From Cupriavidus gilardii (GTDB lineage Bacteria; Pseudomonadota; Gammaproteobacteria; Burkholderiales; Burkholderiaceae), in the NCBI RefSeq assembly GCF_013314895.1, contig NZ_JABTYE010000012.1:62001-126000 (forward strand): a stretch of DNA of 64,000 bases, read 5' to 3'. The notes under the pieces were generated by a model, which saw only the letters and a program-made list of their open reading frames with translations, had not been told where the DNA came from and did no database searches. This document shows, piece after piece, positions 1 to 6,684 of the stretch (its first letter is position 1; every line of letters begins with the position of its first letter). Position numbers and translations under genes: made by a program.

Positions 1-52
1 CGCCGGCCGCTCGGGGAGTCGCAGGTTTGCCTGCGTTGGTGTTTTTCGACAT
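1..52 (-). CDS. Start of the gene downstream of the transposase, possibly the MuB/TnpB-like ATPase (runs off window)
   Basis: On the minus strand an ATG at 52-50 opens a frame reading MSKNTNAGKPATPRAAG before the window ends. It lies 20 bp after the transposase stop, with a GGGAA sequence about 9 bases upstream. In Mu-type phages the gene after the transposase encodes the AAA+ target-capture ATPase (MuB). That identity is inferred from position only; the 17 visible residues carry no diagnostic motif. Confidence 0.35.
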   Translation of the reverse strand, partial: MSKNTNAGKPATPRAAG

Positions 53-72
53 AATGAGTTTCCCGATGAGGG

Positions 73-2334
73 TTACTTAAAGGCGAGCCGCACGGCTGCA
101 ACCGTGCCGCCGCCACCGGACGCCGCCTGGGTTGCCTCCAGGTGGCGTTTTTTCATGGACGCGTGCTCAGGCGTCTGCGGGTACGTGCCGTACCAGCGAA
201 TCAGGCGGGGGTCATCGATCGCTCCTCCGTTAGCGACGATTTCGTCCAGCTCCAGCCACTTCCGGAAGCGAAGCTGCGGGGTTTCCGGGATGACATGGAC
301 GTTGGTAACCGGCGGTGGCACAGCCGCCGGGGTGGATTCGGCCCGCTTGCGGGCTTCGAGGATCTGTTGCAGGTCGGCCGGAACCGGCGCGGCAACGGTG
401 CGACCGGACAGCGCGCGATGCGCGGCGCCGGCTGCGGCCAGGGCGCTGGTCTCGTGAGGGACAGTGGGGTTCGGCAGCGTGGCCAGCTTGCCGGCTGCTT
501 CTGCGCGGCTCCGGAGCAGCGATTCCAGCGCCTGGTCGGGATTGACCTTGATGGACTTCGCAGCCTTGCGCTGTTCCTGGACGTTGGCGCGCTGCAGTTC
601 GCGGGCATGGGCGGCGATTTCCTTCCGCGACACACCGGCGCGCTCCGGGCAGACAGCGACGCACACAAACTCGCCGTCGTGGTAGACCACCAGTTCGCCC
701 AGGTCTTCGCCTTGGCGCACCGAGACATCGCGGCCGACGTACAACGCCAGCTCTGGTGCGATGTAGTTGGCACCCTCGATCGTCAGGCCCTTCTTGGTGA
801 CCACATAGGTGCCCTTGCCAGCCGGCTGAGCCAGCAGGATGTCGAGGGCACGTTGGTCTGCAATGCGACGGATTTCGCCACGGTAGGATGCGGCGACCGC
901 GAACGGCGTCGCGTCCAGCCCGCCATGCTCGCGGTGCTCATACGTGCCGGCCAGCCAGTCGTTGATCAGCGCCTGCAGCTTCGCGGCCGGCAGCGCCAGT
1001 TCGACGACCTGGTCTTTCTTGAACAGGCGTTCGGCGAAGGTGCGGCGAGCCTCGATTGCCGAGCGCTCGGCGACGTTATGGCCGACGAAGGCGGATAGCG
1101 CTTCCAGGTTGGAGTGCAGGAGCGTCTGGATACCCCGCTCGACGTGGGGCTTCTCCCATGGCGAGAACGGATTCGTGGTGACGTGCCGGATCTGCAGTTG
1201 GCGCAGCGTCTCCTGGAAGTCGATGCTCTGGTAGTCCTTACCGTTATCGGTGACGATTTCCTCAGGCACGCCCCAGGCCAGCAGCGCTTGGCGCAAGGCG
1301 AACTTGTGCGTTTCGGTCTTCGGCGTCGGCGCTAGCACCGCGATCATGCGGCGGCTGAACACGTCGATAACGACCGAGGCGGTGTAGCGACGCTGGCGAC
1401 CGTCGTTATCGGTCAGCATCCAATCCGCCGGCGTGGCGTCCATTTCCCAACGCTGGTTAAGGCGCGCAATGCCGGCCGAGGCATCGCCGAACGCGACCAT
1501 ATGGCTGTTCTTCCACCGGTCCGGATTGGTTGCGGCGGTAAGCAGCTCGGCGTTCTTCGCCTTCCAAGCCTTCAGGAAGCGGTACGCCTGGTGATAGGTC
1601 GGTACGTTAAACAGCAGAGCGCCGGTCTTCGGGTCTTTGGCGGACGCCTCGATCAAGTCCAGCAGGTTCTGCACGCCGAGGTGCGGGCGCTCGATCAGCA
1701 ATGCGATCGTGACCTTCTCCAGCATCGGCTGGGTGGTGAACACGTTGACGTCCTTGCGAAGACGCCCGTCGTTCTCGTCGATGAGACCGGCCAAGCCGTC
1801 ACGCTCGAAGTCCAGCACCCAGCGCTGGACGGAGCGGGCAGACACCTTCGGAAAAACGACGATCACTTCGTGGGCGACCTGCAGCTCGCGGGCGTTGTAC
1901 GCTTGGGAGTAAGCCTCCCAGCTCACCGACCGAGTCATCGGCTGGTTGGCAGCAAACCATTGCTCCCAGCTCCGGACGATGGCGAAACGGCCGTCCAGGC
2001 GCGCCTTAACACCTTCGCTCATGGAGTCCAGAAGCTTCTTGAGGTTGGCCTCGCCCTGGAGGCGGCGCAGCTCGGCTTTCTCGGCCGCGGTTTGGCGAAC
2101 ACGGGCGATGGCGGCATCTACTGCAGCCGCCTCTGCGGCGTTCCGGTCTAGGCGAACGTACCGCTCCACCTTGCGGCCAATATCCAAAGGCAGATCAGCG
2201 ACCGCAAACAGCTTCTTGTATCCGCCCCGTACAGGCTCCAAGTCATAGCGCCAGCCGTTCCGCTGGGCCTGTTTCTCAACCGCCCGCTTACTTACGTTAA
2301 GAGCGGCGGCGATTCGGTCGAGTCCTACCCTCAC
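73..2334 (-). CDS. Mu-type DDE transposase (MuA-like)
   Basis: 753-residue DDE recombinase that would cut and join the prophage ends during integration and replicative transposition. An N-terminal helix-turn-helix region (about 1-60, LDRIAAALNVSKRAVEKQ) precedes a winged segment. The rve catalytic core shows Asp in WEMDATPADW (about 299), Asp in VTDNGKDY (about 361) and Glu in KPHVERG (about 400). A Mu-transposase C-terminal beta-barrel follows (about 470-570), then a charged low-complexity tail. Length is near that of MuA (663) and of BcepMu-type transposases. Start is a GTG whose bases overlap the stop of the upstream gene (GTGA), implying translational coupling. Target-capture partner expected just downstream, outside the window. 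Confidence 0.93.
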   Translation of the reverse strand: MRVGLDRIAAALNVSKRAVEKQAQRNGWRYDLEPVRGGYKKLFAVADLPLDIGRKVERYVRLDRNAAEAAAVDAAIARVRQTAAEKAELRRLQGEANLKKLLDSMSEGVKARLDGRFAIVRSWEQWFAANQPMTRSVSWEAYSQAYNARELQVAHEVIVVFPKVSARSVQRWVLDFERDGLAGLIDENDGRLRKDVNVFTTQPMLEKVTIALLIERPHLGVQNLLDLIEASAKDPKTGALLFNVPTYHQAYRFLKAWKAKNAELLTAATNPDRWKNSHMVAFGDASAGIARLNQRWEMDATPADWMLTDNDGRQRRYTASVVIDVFSRRMIAVLAPTPKTETHKFALRQALLAWGVPEEIVTDNGKDYQSIDFQETLRQLQIRHVTTNPFSPWEKPHVERGIQTLLHSNLEALSAFVGHNVAERSAIEARRTFAERLFKKDQVVELALPAAKLQALINDWLAGTYEHREHGGLDATPFAVAASYRGEIRRIADQRALDILLAQPAGKGTYVVTKKGLTIEGANYIAPELALYVGRDVSVRQGEDLGELVVYHDGEFVCVAVCPERAGVSRKEIAAHARELQRANVQEQRKAAKSIKVNPDQALESLLRSRAEAAGKLATLPNPTVPHETSALAAAGAAHRALSGRTVAAPVPADLQQILEARKRAESTPAAVPPPVTNVHVIPETPQLRFRKWLELDEIVANGGAIDDPRLIRWYGTYPQTPEHASMKKRHLEATQAASGGGGTVAAVRLAFK

Positions 2335-2843
2335 AGGCGTCCCCCGATTCGCTTGGCCTCTTCCTCCGCAACCCGGTCCAGCACAGACTTTGGCAGCGAG
2401 CGGCGTTTCTCGGCGAGCCGCTCGGCTACTAGCTTTTGCTGCATCGTCAACATGCCGATCTCAGCCAGCATGGCCTCCTCGCCGCGATACACCTTGCATC
2501 CGCAGGCGGCGGCGATGATCTCAAGCAATCGATACTGGCCAGTGGCAACCACGAGGGCGGGGATGGCCTCAGCAGGGAAACGCCAGCCCTCTGCGCTCGG
2601 AGCGCAGTAGCGGTCCAACATGTTTTTTGTGAGGTCGTGGTTGGAGAGGCGGGACACCTTCGCTGCGACGTCGTGGCGATCCATGCCGCTGCTCGTAGCG
2701 GCAGCCAGCGTGTCGACCAGCGCTTCGCGGATAGCCATGGCGATGTCCAAGCTGCCGGCTTCGTTCTTGGGTTGAGGAGGCACTTCGAAAAAGGACAGTT
2801 CAAGCTGATTGGCCGCCTTTGCCTGATTTGCTCGCCGTTTCAT
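2331..2843 (-). CDS. Prophage early protein of unknown function
   Basis: 170 residues, between the Ner-like regulator and the transposase, and overlapping the transposase start by 4 bases, so it belongs to the early phage transcript. It is soluble, with a Lys/Arg-rich start (MKRRANQAKAANQ), a helical middle part (IAMAIREALVDTLAAATSSG) and a strongly charged C-terminus. The segment MDRHDVAAKVSRLSNHDLTK could form a small DNA-binding helical bundle, but no family is recognised. Its constant neighbourhood with the transposase suggests a role in early regulation or transposition; this is inference only. Confidence 0.8.
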   Translation of the reverse strand: MKRRANQAKAANQLELSFFEVPPQPKNEAGSLDIAMAIREALVDTLAAATSSGMDRHDVAAKVSRLSNHDLTKNMLDRYCAPSAEGWRFPAEAIPALVVATGQYRLLEIIAAACGCKVYRGEEAMLAEIGMLTMQQKLVAERLAEKRRSLPKSVLDRVAEEEAKRIGGRL

Positions 2844-2870
2844 ATGTCAAATCCTTGGGACGGGACGTGG

Positions 2871-3236
2871 TTAAGCCGCCACCGCGTTTTCAACATTGCG
2901 GTGGTTAAGTGCGCTGATAGACTTACGGGTAGACCAGCGGCCGATGCCGCGCTGATTGCGCCCACTCTTTGGATTGCCATCGGCGTCGTACCGGCTGGGC
3001 CAGATCTCGGCCGGGGCAACGCCGATGGCGGCGGCGATGATTCGCTCCGCACTTGGCCACGGCGTATCGAGCGCAGCTTTGAGCGAGCCAGGCGCATAGC
3101 CGTGCTGCAGGCTGAGCTGGCGCAAGGAATAACCAGCCTTCTCAAGGGCGGCTTTAATGTCGACCCGATGCCAGTCCTTAGGGGCGGCGATGGCTGGTTT
3201 TTTTGAGGTGTTTAACTTGCCCATGGCCTCAAACAT
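2871..3236 (-). CDS. ner: Ner/Nlp-family phage regulator
   Basis: Small DNA-binding protein with the Ner/SfsB-type helix-turn-helix (residues about 20-90: KDWHRVDIKAALEKAGYSL, then a recognition helix around LSLQHGYAPGSLKAAL, then IIAAAIGVAPAEIWPSRYD). In Mu, Ner represses the early promoter and the repressor gene to help switch to lytic growth. It is divergent from the CI-like repressor at 3402 and shares with it an operator-rich interval. Two in-frame starts exist, 3236 and 3224 (MGKLN); the homology begins after both. The C-terminal 30 residues are basic and extend past the usual Ner length. Confidence 0.85.
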   Translation of the reverse strand: MFEAMGKLNTSKKPAIAAPKDWHRVDIKAALEKAGYSLRQLSLQHGYAPGSLKAALDTPWPSAERIIAAAIGVAPAEIWPSRYDADGNPKSGRNQRGIGRWSTRKSISALNHRNVENAVAA

Positions 3237-3238
3237 AG

Positions 3239-3252
3239 CACAACTAGTTGTG
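3239..3252. promoter_or_regulatory. 14-bp perfect palindrome, candidate phage operator
   Basis: CACAACTAGTTGTG reads identically on both strands and directly abuts the ner start codon. A looser copy of the same arms (AACAAG-N6-CTTGTG) follows at 3257-3274. Position between ner and the divergent repressor makes it a likely binding site for Ner or the repressor; which one is not determined. Confidence 0.55.
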
Positions 3253-3365
3253 GCTTAACAAGCGGATACTTGTGTTCGCACTTCGCGTTGTTGCGCATGT
3301 TGCCACTAAGACTTGTATCTATCTGATTTTGCTAGCTTTTTTGCAAAGCGCGTACGTGGCCGGAA

Positions 3366-3389
3366 AAGTGCGAACAGGTGGGCGCACTT
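3366..3389. promoter_or_regulatory. Inverted repeat AAGTGCG-N10-CGCACTT before the repressor gene
   Basis: Seven-base arms at 3366-3372 and 3383-3389 form a perfect inverted repeat just upstream of the repressor ATG. A third copy of CGCACTT lies at 3277-3283. The same heptamer recurs downstream of the repressor, which suggests one protein binds on both sides, most simply the repressor itself. Confidence 0.5.
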
Positions 3390-3401
3390 CGGGGAACAGA
3401 A

Positions 3402-3854
3402 ATGACAGAAAGCGCGAACAGGCACCAGGATGAGATTGGCGAAAGATTGAGGGCCTTCAGAACACATCTAGGTGTGTCACAAGATCGCCTCGGGGAGATG
3501 GTCGGCGGGACAAAGAGGGGGATACAAGAAAATGAGGGCGGGCGAAGCGCTCCCCAAGCAAAGGTGATGGCTCGCCTTGTGGAGCTTGGTCTGAACGCCA
3601 ATTGGCTGCTTACTGGAGCCGGTCCCATGCTGCTGAAGGACTTAGAGGCAGGTGCGCAGGCCCCTGCTAGTGCGCTGGATGTCGAGCTTCTGGAAGTGGT
3701 GCTAGACAGGTTGGAGGCCAAGATCGCTGCGACCGGCAAGCGCGTAGCCGCAAAGAAGAAGGCCGAGCTTGCGGCGTTGCTCTACGACTACATCGTGGAA
3801 ACAGGTAAGGCAGAAGGCCCGAGCGTCGAGCGGATCCTTCGGCTGGTGGCCTAA
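3402..3854 (+). CDS. CI/XRE-family prophage repressor
   Basis: 150-residue helix-turn-helix protein pointing outward, as the c repressor does in Mu-like phages, and so the probable lysogeny repressor. The XRE-type HTH is at about residues 11-65 (RLRAFRTHLGVSQDRLGEMV, then GIQENEGGRSAP, then LNANWLLTGAGPML, a tail typical of CI-like phage repressors). A Lys/Ala-rich helical C-terminus (about 90-150) may mediate oligomerisation; there is no LexA-like peptidase domain. The ATG at 3402 is preferred over an upstream GTG (3378) because GGGGA lies 7 bases before it and the GTG falls in the operator repeat. Confidence 0.85.
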   Translation: MTESANRHQDEIGERLRAFRTHLGVSQDRLGEMVGGTKRGIQENEGGRSAPQAKVMARLVELGLNANWLLTGAGPMLLKDLEAGAQAPASALDVELLEVVLDRLEAKIAATGKRVAAKKKAELAALLYDYIVETGKAEGPSVERILRLVA

Positions 3855-3859
3855 TGCGT

Positions 3860-3954
3860 CGCACTTCGGGGCGGTCCGGCGGGGGCAATGTATTCGCCTA
3901 AGCCGTTGACTACAAAGACTTTCCTAGGGAGTGCGACGTAGCGGCGAAAGTGCG
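3860..3954. promoter_or_regulatory. Cluster of CGCACTT/AAGTGCG sites downstream of the repressor
   Basis: CGCACTT at 3860-3866 (followed by CGGGG exactly as at 3383-3394), AGTGCGACG at 3930-3938 and AAGTGCGACG at 3948-3957. These repeat the heptamer found upstream of the repressor and lie just before the next phage gene, so they may be a second operator region controlling it. Confidence 0.4.
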
Positions 3955-4048
3955 ACGCGTGTGTCGCGCTTCAAGAAAAACAACTGGCCCTTCCATATTG
4001 CGGCCGGTGGAAGGTGCCACACTCCTGGCTGCGGCCGCTCAGGAGGTA

Positions 4049-4675
4049 ATGCAGGTGGTAGTAGAAGAAAAAGGGCGCCGGTTCGCCGACGCCTGGGCCA
4101 GTTTGGTCGGGGAAAATCAAGGGTCAGCGCTCGAAGAGGCGCCAAGACAGGTCATCCCAAATGTCACCGTCAGCGGTGGCACTGTATTTGTGGGCAACGG
4201 AAACGTGCACAACGTTTTCAACATCCGCCCGAAGGTCACCGTCGTGCAGACAGGTAATGGCGTCCTGGATGCGGCACAGAAGCGGCGGCTCCTGGAGCTG
4301 CGCGACCAAATCGTAGGCGTATCTAAGGTTCTGGACGGACAGCAGGTGACGCCGGCAACCGTCATGCGCCGGCTTAACGCGCATATGAATGTCAATTCGT
4401 ATGCCGAGATTCCCTCCGGGCTGTTCGACCGCGCCGAGAATTACTTGGTCCGTTGGCGCGGCCGGCTGGAAGGAATGCCAGGCGCAACCAAGTCACCCGG
4501 GTGGCGCGACCGTCGAATCCAGGCAATCCACGCCAGGTGCAAAGAGCTGAACTGCGACCGCTGGCGGCTCAATTACATGCGAAAGGTGTTCGGGAAAACT
4601 TCCCTGATCGACCTATCGAACGACGAGGTTGGGAAGCTCTACCGCGCTGTCATGGACCGAAAGCGGGAGGCGTGA
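4049..4675 (+). CDS. Prophage protein with an ORF6C-like segment
   Basis: About 208 residues, the outermost phage gene, between the repressor and the presumed phage end. AGGAGG at 4041-4046 places the start at ATG 4049 or, with better spacing, GTG 4055; a GTG at 3950 would add 33 residues inside the operator-like repeats and is disfavoured. The middle holds Val/Asn-rich strands (VTVSGGTVFVGNGNVHNVF). The stretch NVNSYAEIPSGLFDRAENYL resembles the ORF6C domain of phage regulatory/anti-repressor proteins, and the C-terminus (LSNDEVGKLYRAVMD) is helical. A regulatory role is likely but not demonstrated. Confidence 0.7.
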   Translation: MQVVVEEKGRRFADAWASLVGENQGSALEEAPRQVIPNVTVSGGTVFVGNGNVHNVFNIRPKVTVVQTGNGVLDAAQKRRLLELRDQIVGVSKVLDGQQVTPATVMRRLNAHMNVNSYAEIPSGLFDRAENYLVRWRGRLEGMPGATKSPGWRDRRIQAIHARCKELNCDRWRLNYMRKVFGKTSLIDLSNDEVGKLYRAVMDRKREA

Positions 4676-4694
4676 TGCTGAACGTGAGTGGTTC

Positions 4695-4840
4695 TGTGCC
4701 AAAGCTTGCGCAATCGCAGCCTATGAAGGGCTCGGTTTCTGTCGATTTTGTGCCAAATCGCCCGATGGCCCGGCATGCCCGCAATCCCTTGTGGATATTG
4801 GCTTTTCTCGACTTTGGGGCCGATTTTGCTTTGTGCCAAA
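4695..4840 (+). repeat. Three TGTGCCAAA direct repeats, candidate transposase end-binding sites
   Basis: TGTGCCAAA occurs at 4695-4703, 4749-4757 and 4832-4840; the last two are also preceded by CGATTTTG. Mu-type phages carry several unevenly spaced transposase sites at each end, and these lie exactly where the phage end is expected. The stretch 4676-4959 holds no gene; apart from these repeats and a C-run at 4848-4854 nothing else is recognised in it. Confidence 0.5.
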
Positions 4841-4959
4841 CCACTCACCCCCCCACAACCGCATTGCGGTCCGCTTTTTGGTATGGGGTAAGCCGAGAGG
4901 AACAATCGTCAACTGTTCAACGCACCGATGTCTCAGCGCTCCCGACTCAAAAAACTCTT

Positions 4960-5050
4960 TGGCGGAGAGAGGGGGATTCGAACCCCCGATGGGCTATTAA
5001 CCCATACACGCTTTCCAGGCGTGCGACTTAAACCACTCATCCATCTCTCC
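4960..5050 (-). tRNA. tRNA-Ser(GGA), CCA encoded
   Basis: The minus strand reads GGAGAGA at the 5' end, pairing with TCTCTCC, followed by G73 and an encoded CCA (4960-4962). The anticodon loop CTGGAAA gives anticodon GGA (reads UCC/UCU), and a long variable arm marks class II (Ser). The T arm GGGGGTTCGAATCCCCC is intact. The prophage end lies just beyond its 3' end without damaging the gene. Confidence 0.97.
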
Positions 5051-5061
5051 GGAAGCCCGCG

Positions 5062-5067
5062 ATTATA
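5062..5067 (-). promoter_or_regulatory. -10 element of the tRNA-Ser promoter
   Basis: A consensus TATAAT on the minus strand lies about 12 bases before the mature tRNA 5' end, followed by a GC-rich discriminator (CGCGGGC) typical of stringently controlled stable-RNA promoters. No good -35 hexamer is seen at 16-18 bp. Confidence 0.6.
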
Positions 5068-5150
5068 TCAGAGTCCCCTTCGGACGCCACAGTTTCGTTA
5101 CGCAGAAGAGGAGGAAATGGCGGGCTCAGTCTGTCTCCGTCCTTGCCTGA

Positions 5151-5552
5151 TCACCAACTGACCACCACCGCCTCCGCCGACCGCTGGTGTGGCCCGTGGT
5201 AGACGGCCTCCACGTTGTTCCCGTCCGGATCCAGCAGGAACGCCGCGTAGTAGCCGGGGTGATAGTCGCGCTCGCCGGGGCTGCCGTTGTCGCGGCCGTC
5301 GGCGGCGAGGCCGGCCTTGTAGAAAGCGTCGACCGTGTCGCGGTCGTTGGCCTGGAAGGCGAAGTGGGCGTGGGTGATCTGGCCGGGCGTGCCTTCGTCG
5401 ACCCACAGTTCGTCGGCGTAGAAGTAGCCATCGCCGTCGGTGATCTCGATGCCTAGCACGCCGAGTACCGCGCCGTAGAAGCGGCGCGAGGCGGCGAGGT
5501 CGCGGACTTTCAGGTGGAGGTGGTCGATCAGGCGGCCGCGTTGGATCTGCAT
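5151..5552 (-). CDS. VOC-fold (glyoxalase/dioxygenase-superfamily) protein
   Basis: 133-residue single VOC domain. It begins RLIDHLHLKVRDLAASRRFY, the usual first beta-alpha unit with a putative metal-binding His, and has HAHFAFQANDRDTVDAFY in the middle and AAFLLDPDGNNVEAVYH near the end (DPDGN.(I/V)E is the family hallmark, the Glu being a metal ligand). Members include glyoxalase I, fosfomycin/bleomycin resistance proteins and ring-cleaving dioxygenases; the substrate is not predictable. The ATG at 5552 is preceded by a GGAG-containing leader; the frame stays open upstream but with unrelated sequence. It is transcribed away from the repeat-protein locus. Confidence 0.88.
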   Translation of the reverse strand: MQIQRGRLIDHLHLKVRDLAASRRFYGAVLGVLGIEITDGDGYFYADELWVDEGTPGQITHAHFAFQANDRDTVDAFYKAGLAADGRDNGSPGERDYHPGYYAAFLLDPDGNNVEAVYHGPHQRSAEAVVVSW

Positions 5553-5745
5553 GGAGGTCTCCTCGTCAAGGCAGGGAATCCGCGGTCCGATCCGAGGCCC
5601 CTTCGGCCTGGATGCGCTCGATACAGCCCTGAGGCACTCGGAGTGGACCGCGCTAAGTGCATTTTCCGGCGCCCCGCAAAGGGCCGTCCAGTATCGAAGC
5701 ATTATGGGCGCCAGCGACCTTGACTGACGCGCTCGAAAAAACTCC

Positions 5746-5774
5746 TTGACTATCTACCTAGTAGTAGATAAATT
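5746..5774 (+). promoter_or_regulatory. Promoter with operator 1 embedded (5751-5770)
   Basis: TTGACT (5746-5751), a 17-bp spacer, TAAATT (5769-5774). The spacer contains the dyad TATCTACCTAGTAGTAGATA at 5751-5770 (arms TATCTAC/GTAGATA), so a bound protein would block RNA polymerase. The TetR regulator encoded at 6685 is the natural candidate. Confidence 0.65.
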
Positions 5775-5839
5775 ACGACTCATGGATGCGGCGCCGCAGC
5801 GAAGAAGAAGTGAAGCGGCCCTCAAGTCCACGCAACAAC

Positions 5840-5860
5840 CCCGGGAATCCGGGTTTTTTT
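5840..5860 (+). terminator. Short rho-independent terminator between the two operators
   Basis: CCCGG (5840-5844), GAAT loop, CCGGG (5849-5853), then seven T (5854-5860). From the promoter at 5746 this would give a transcript of only about 80 nt unless read through. The remaining non-coding stretch 5553-5745 holds nothing recognisable. Confidence 0.6.
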
Positions 5861-5870
5861 CGAGTCAGGT

Positions 5871-5890
5871 TATCTATCTACTAGTAGATT
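5871..5890. promoter_or_regulatory. Operator 2, copy of the 5751 dyad
   Basis: TATCTATCTACTAGTAGATT matches the first operator at 17 of 20 positions, contains the perfect palindrome ATCTACTAGTAGAT (5876-5889) and starts exactly 120 bp after it. It lies after the terminator and upstream of the repeat-protein gene. Confidence 0.6.
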
Positions 5891-5968
5891 CGATTCGTAG
5901 GTTCGACAACCGGATTCCACATTGACCGATTCGATCCGCCAGGCGCGGGTCCCTGAAAGGAGCTGATC

Positions 5969-6637
5969 ATGACCAACCGTACCTTCGCCAAGACCTTGTT
6001 GACCGCCGCCACCCTTGCCGCCGCCTTCGTCGCCGGCACCGCCCAGGCCGCCACCGTTCCCGCCGACAAGTACGGCTACGAATTCCGCGCCGGCGAGCGC
6101 AGCACCTATGTCGACGGCGCCCGCGGCGGCGATCGCAATACCTTTGTTGACGGCGCCCGCAGCGGCAAGGCGGACCCGTACACCGACGGCGCTCGCACCG
6201 GCAAGGCCGATCCGTACACCGACGGCGCGCGTATCGTTGCCGGCCTGGACCGTACCGGCGTGTCGGCCACCCCGGGCCGCAGCGTGAATCAGTTCACCGA
6301 CGGCGCTCGTGGCGGCAAGTTCGACCCGTACACCGACGGCGCACGCATCGTCGCCGGCCTGGATCGCACCGGTGTGTCGGCCGAGCCGTCGCGCAGCCCG
6401 TACACGGACGGCGCGCGCCAGGGCCGCTTCGACGTCTTCACCGAAGGCGCTCGCCAGGGCCAGTTCGACGTGTTCACCGAAGGTGCGCTCGTCGCCGGCC
6501 TGGATCGCACCGGAGTCTCGGCCGAGCCGTCGCGCAGCCCGTACACCGACGGTGCACGCCAGGGCCGCTTCGATGTCTTCACCGAAGGCGCACGTCAGGG
6601 CAAGTTCGACGTCTTCACCGAAGGTGCCAACGTTTGA
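5969..6637 (+). CDS. Secreted repeat protein with twelve (Y/F)(T/V)(D/E)GA motifs
   Basis: 222 residues. A signal peptide (MTNRTFAKTLLTAATLAAAF..., cleavage expected after AQA at about 27) sends it to the periplasm or outside. The mature part is entirely repetitive: twelve copies of a motif such as PYTDGAR, TFVDGAR or VFTEGAR, interspersed with three copies of VAGLDRTGVSA. The last two 47-residue blocks are nearly identical. It is hydrophilic and without Cys. Proteins of this style occur in Burkholderiales, sometimes under misleading names; no function is known to me. AAAGGAG lies 9 bases before the ATG. Two operator copies upstream and a TetR gene 47 bp downstream indicate a repressor-controlled unit. 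Confidence 0.85.
   Translation: MTNRTFAKTLLTAATLAAAFVAGTAQAATVPADKYGYEFRAGERSTYVDGARGGDRNTFVDGARSGKADPYTDGARTGKADPYTDGARIVAGLDRTGVSATPGRSVNQFTDGARGGKFDPYTDGARIVAGLDRTGVSAEPSRSPYTDGARQGRFDVFTEGARQGQFDVFTEGALVAGLDRTGVSAEPSRSPYTDGARQGRFDVFTEGARQGKFDVFTEGANV
6350..6631 (+). repeat. Two tandem 141-bp repeats within the repeat-protein gene
   Basis: Units 6350-6490 and 6491-6631 differ by a handful of mostly synonymous changes and encode 47 residues each. Being a multiple of three, gain or loss of a unit would keep the frame, so length variation between strains is likely. Confidence 0.8.
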
Positions 6638-6684
6638 AGGGCAATACCGCAACGGCCGCTCGTGGTAGCGGGGGAGGGCATGTC

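Larger units (their letters stand above)
1..4842. mobile_element. Early-region end of a Mu/BcepMu-like transposable prophage (partial)
   Basis: The segment has the gene order of the early end of transposable phages: repressor pointing outward, then Ner-like regulator, small protein, DDE transposase and the start of a further gene all pointing inward (left). Three TGTGCCAAA repeats close to the tRNA-Ser look like transposase-binding sites of the phage terminus. The outer boundary is inferred to lie after the last repeat (4840) and before the tRNA 3' end (4960); the exact terminal dinucleotide and target duplication could not be set. The rest of the phage lies left of the window. Being transposable, it need not have used the tRNA as an att site. 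Confidence 0.75.

Noticed and set aside
3248..3433. 61-codon frame with a hydrophobic stretch between ner and the repressor
   Set aside because: It lies wholly in the operator region, overlaps the repressor start and has no ribosome site.
4049..5161. Open frames running through tRNA-Ser and its flanks
   Set aside because: They cover the tRNA gene and the prophage junction and have no ribosome site.
5553..5702. N-terminal extension of the VOC protein
   Set aside because: The VOC fold begins at 5552 and the ATG there has a ribosome site; the upstream residues do not fit the family.
5781..5921. 47-codon frame after the 5746 promoter (MDAAPQRRRSE...)
   Set aside because: It runs through the terminator and the second operator and lacks a ribosome site; a short RNA is more likely.
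6071..6631. Repeats in the secreted-protein gene considered as a CRISPR array
   Set aside because: The repeats are coding, in frame, contiguous and not separated by unique spacers.
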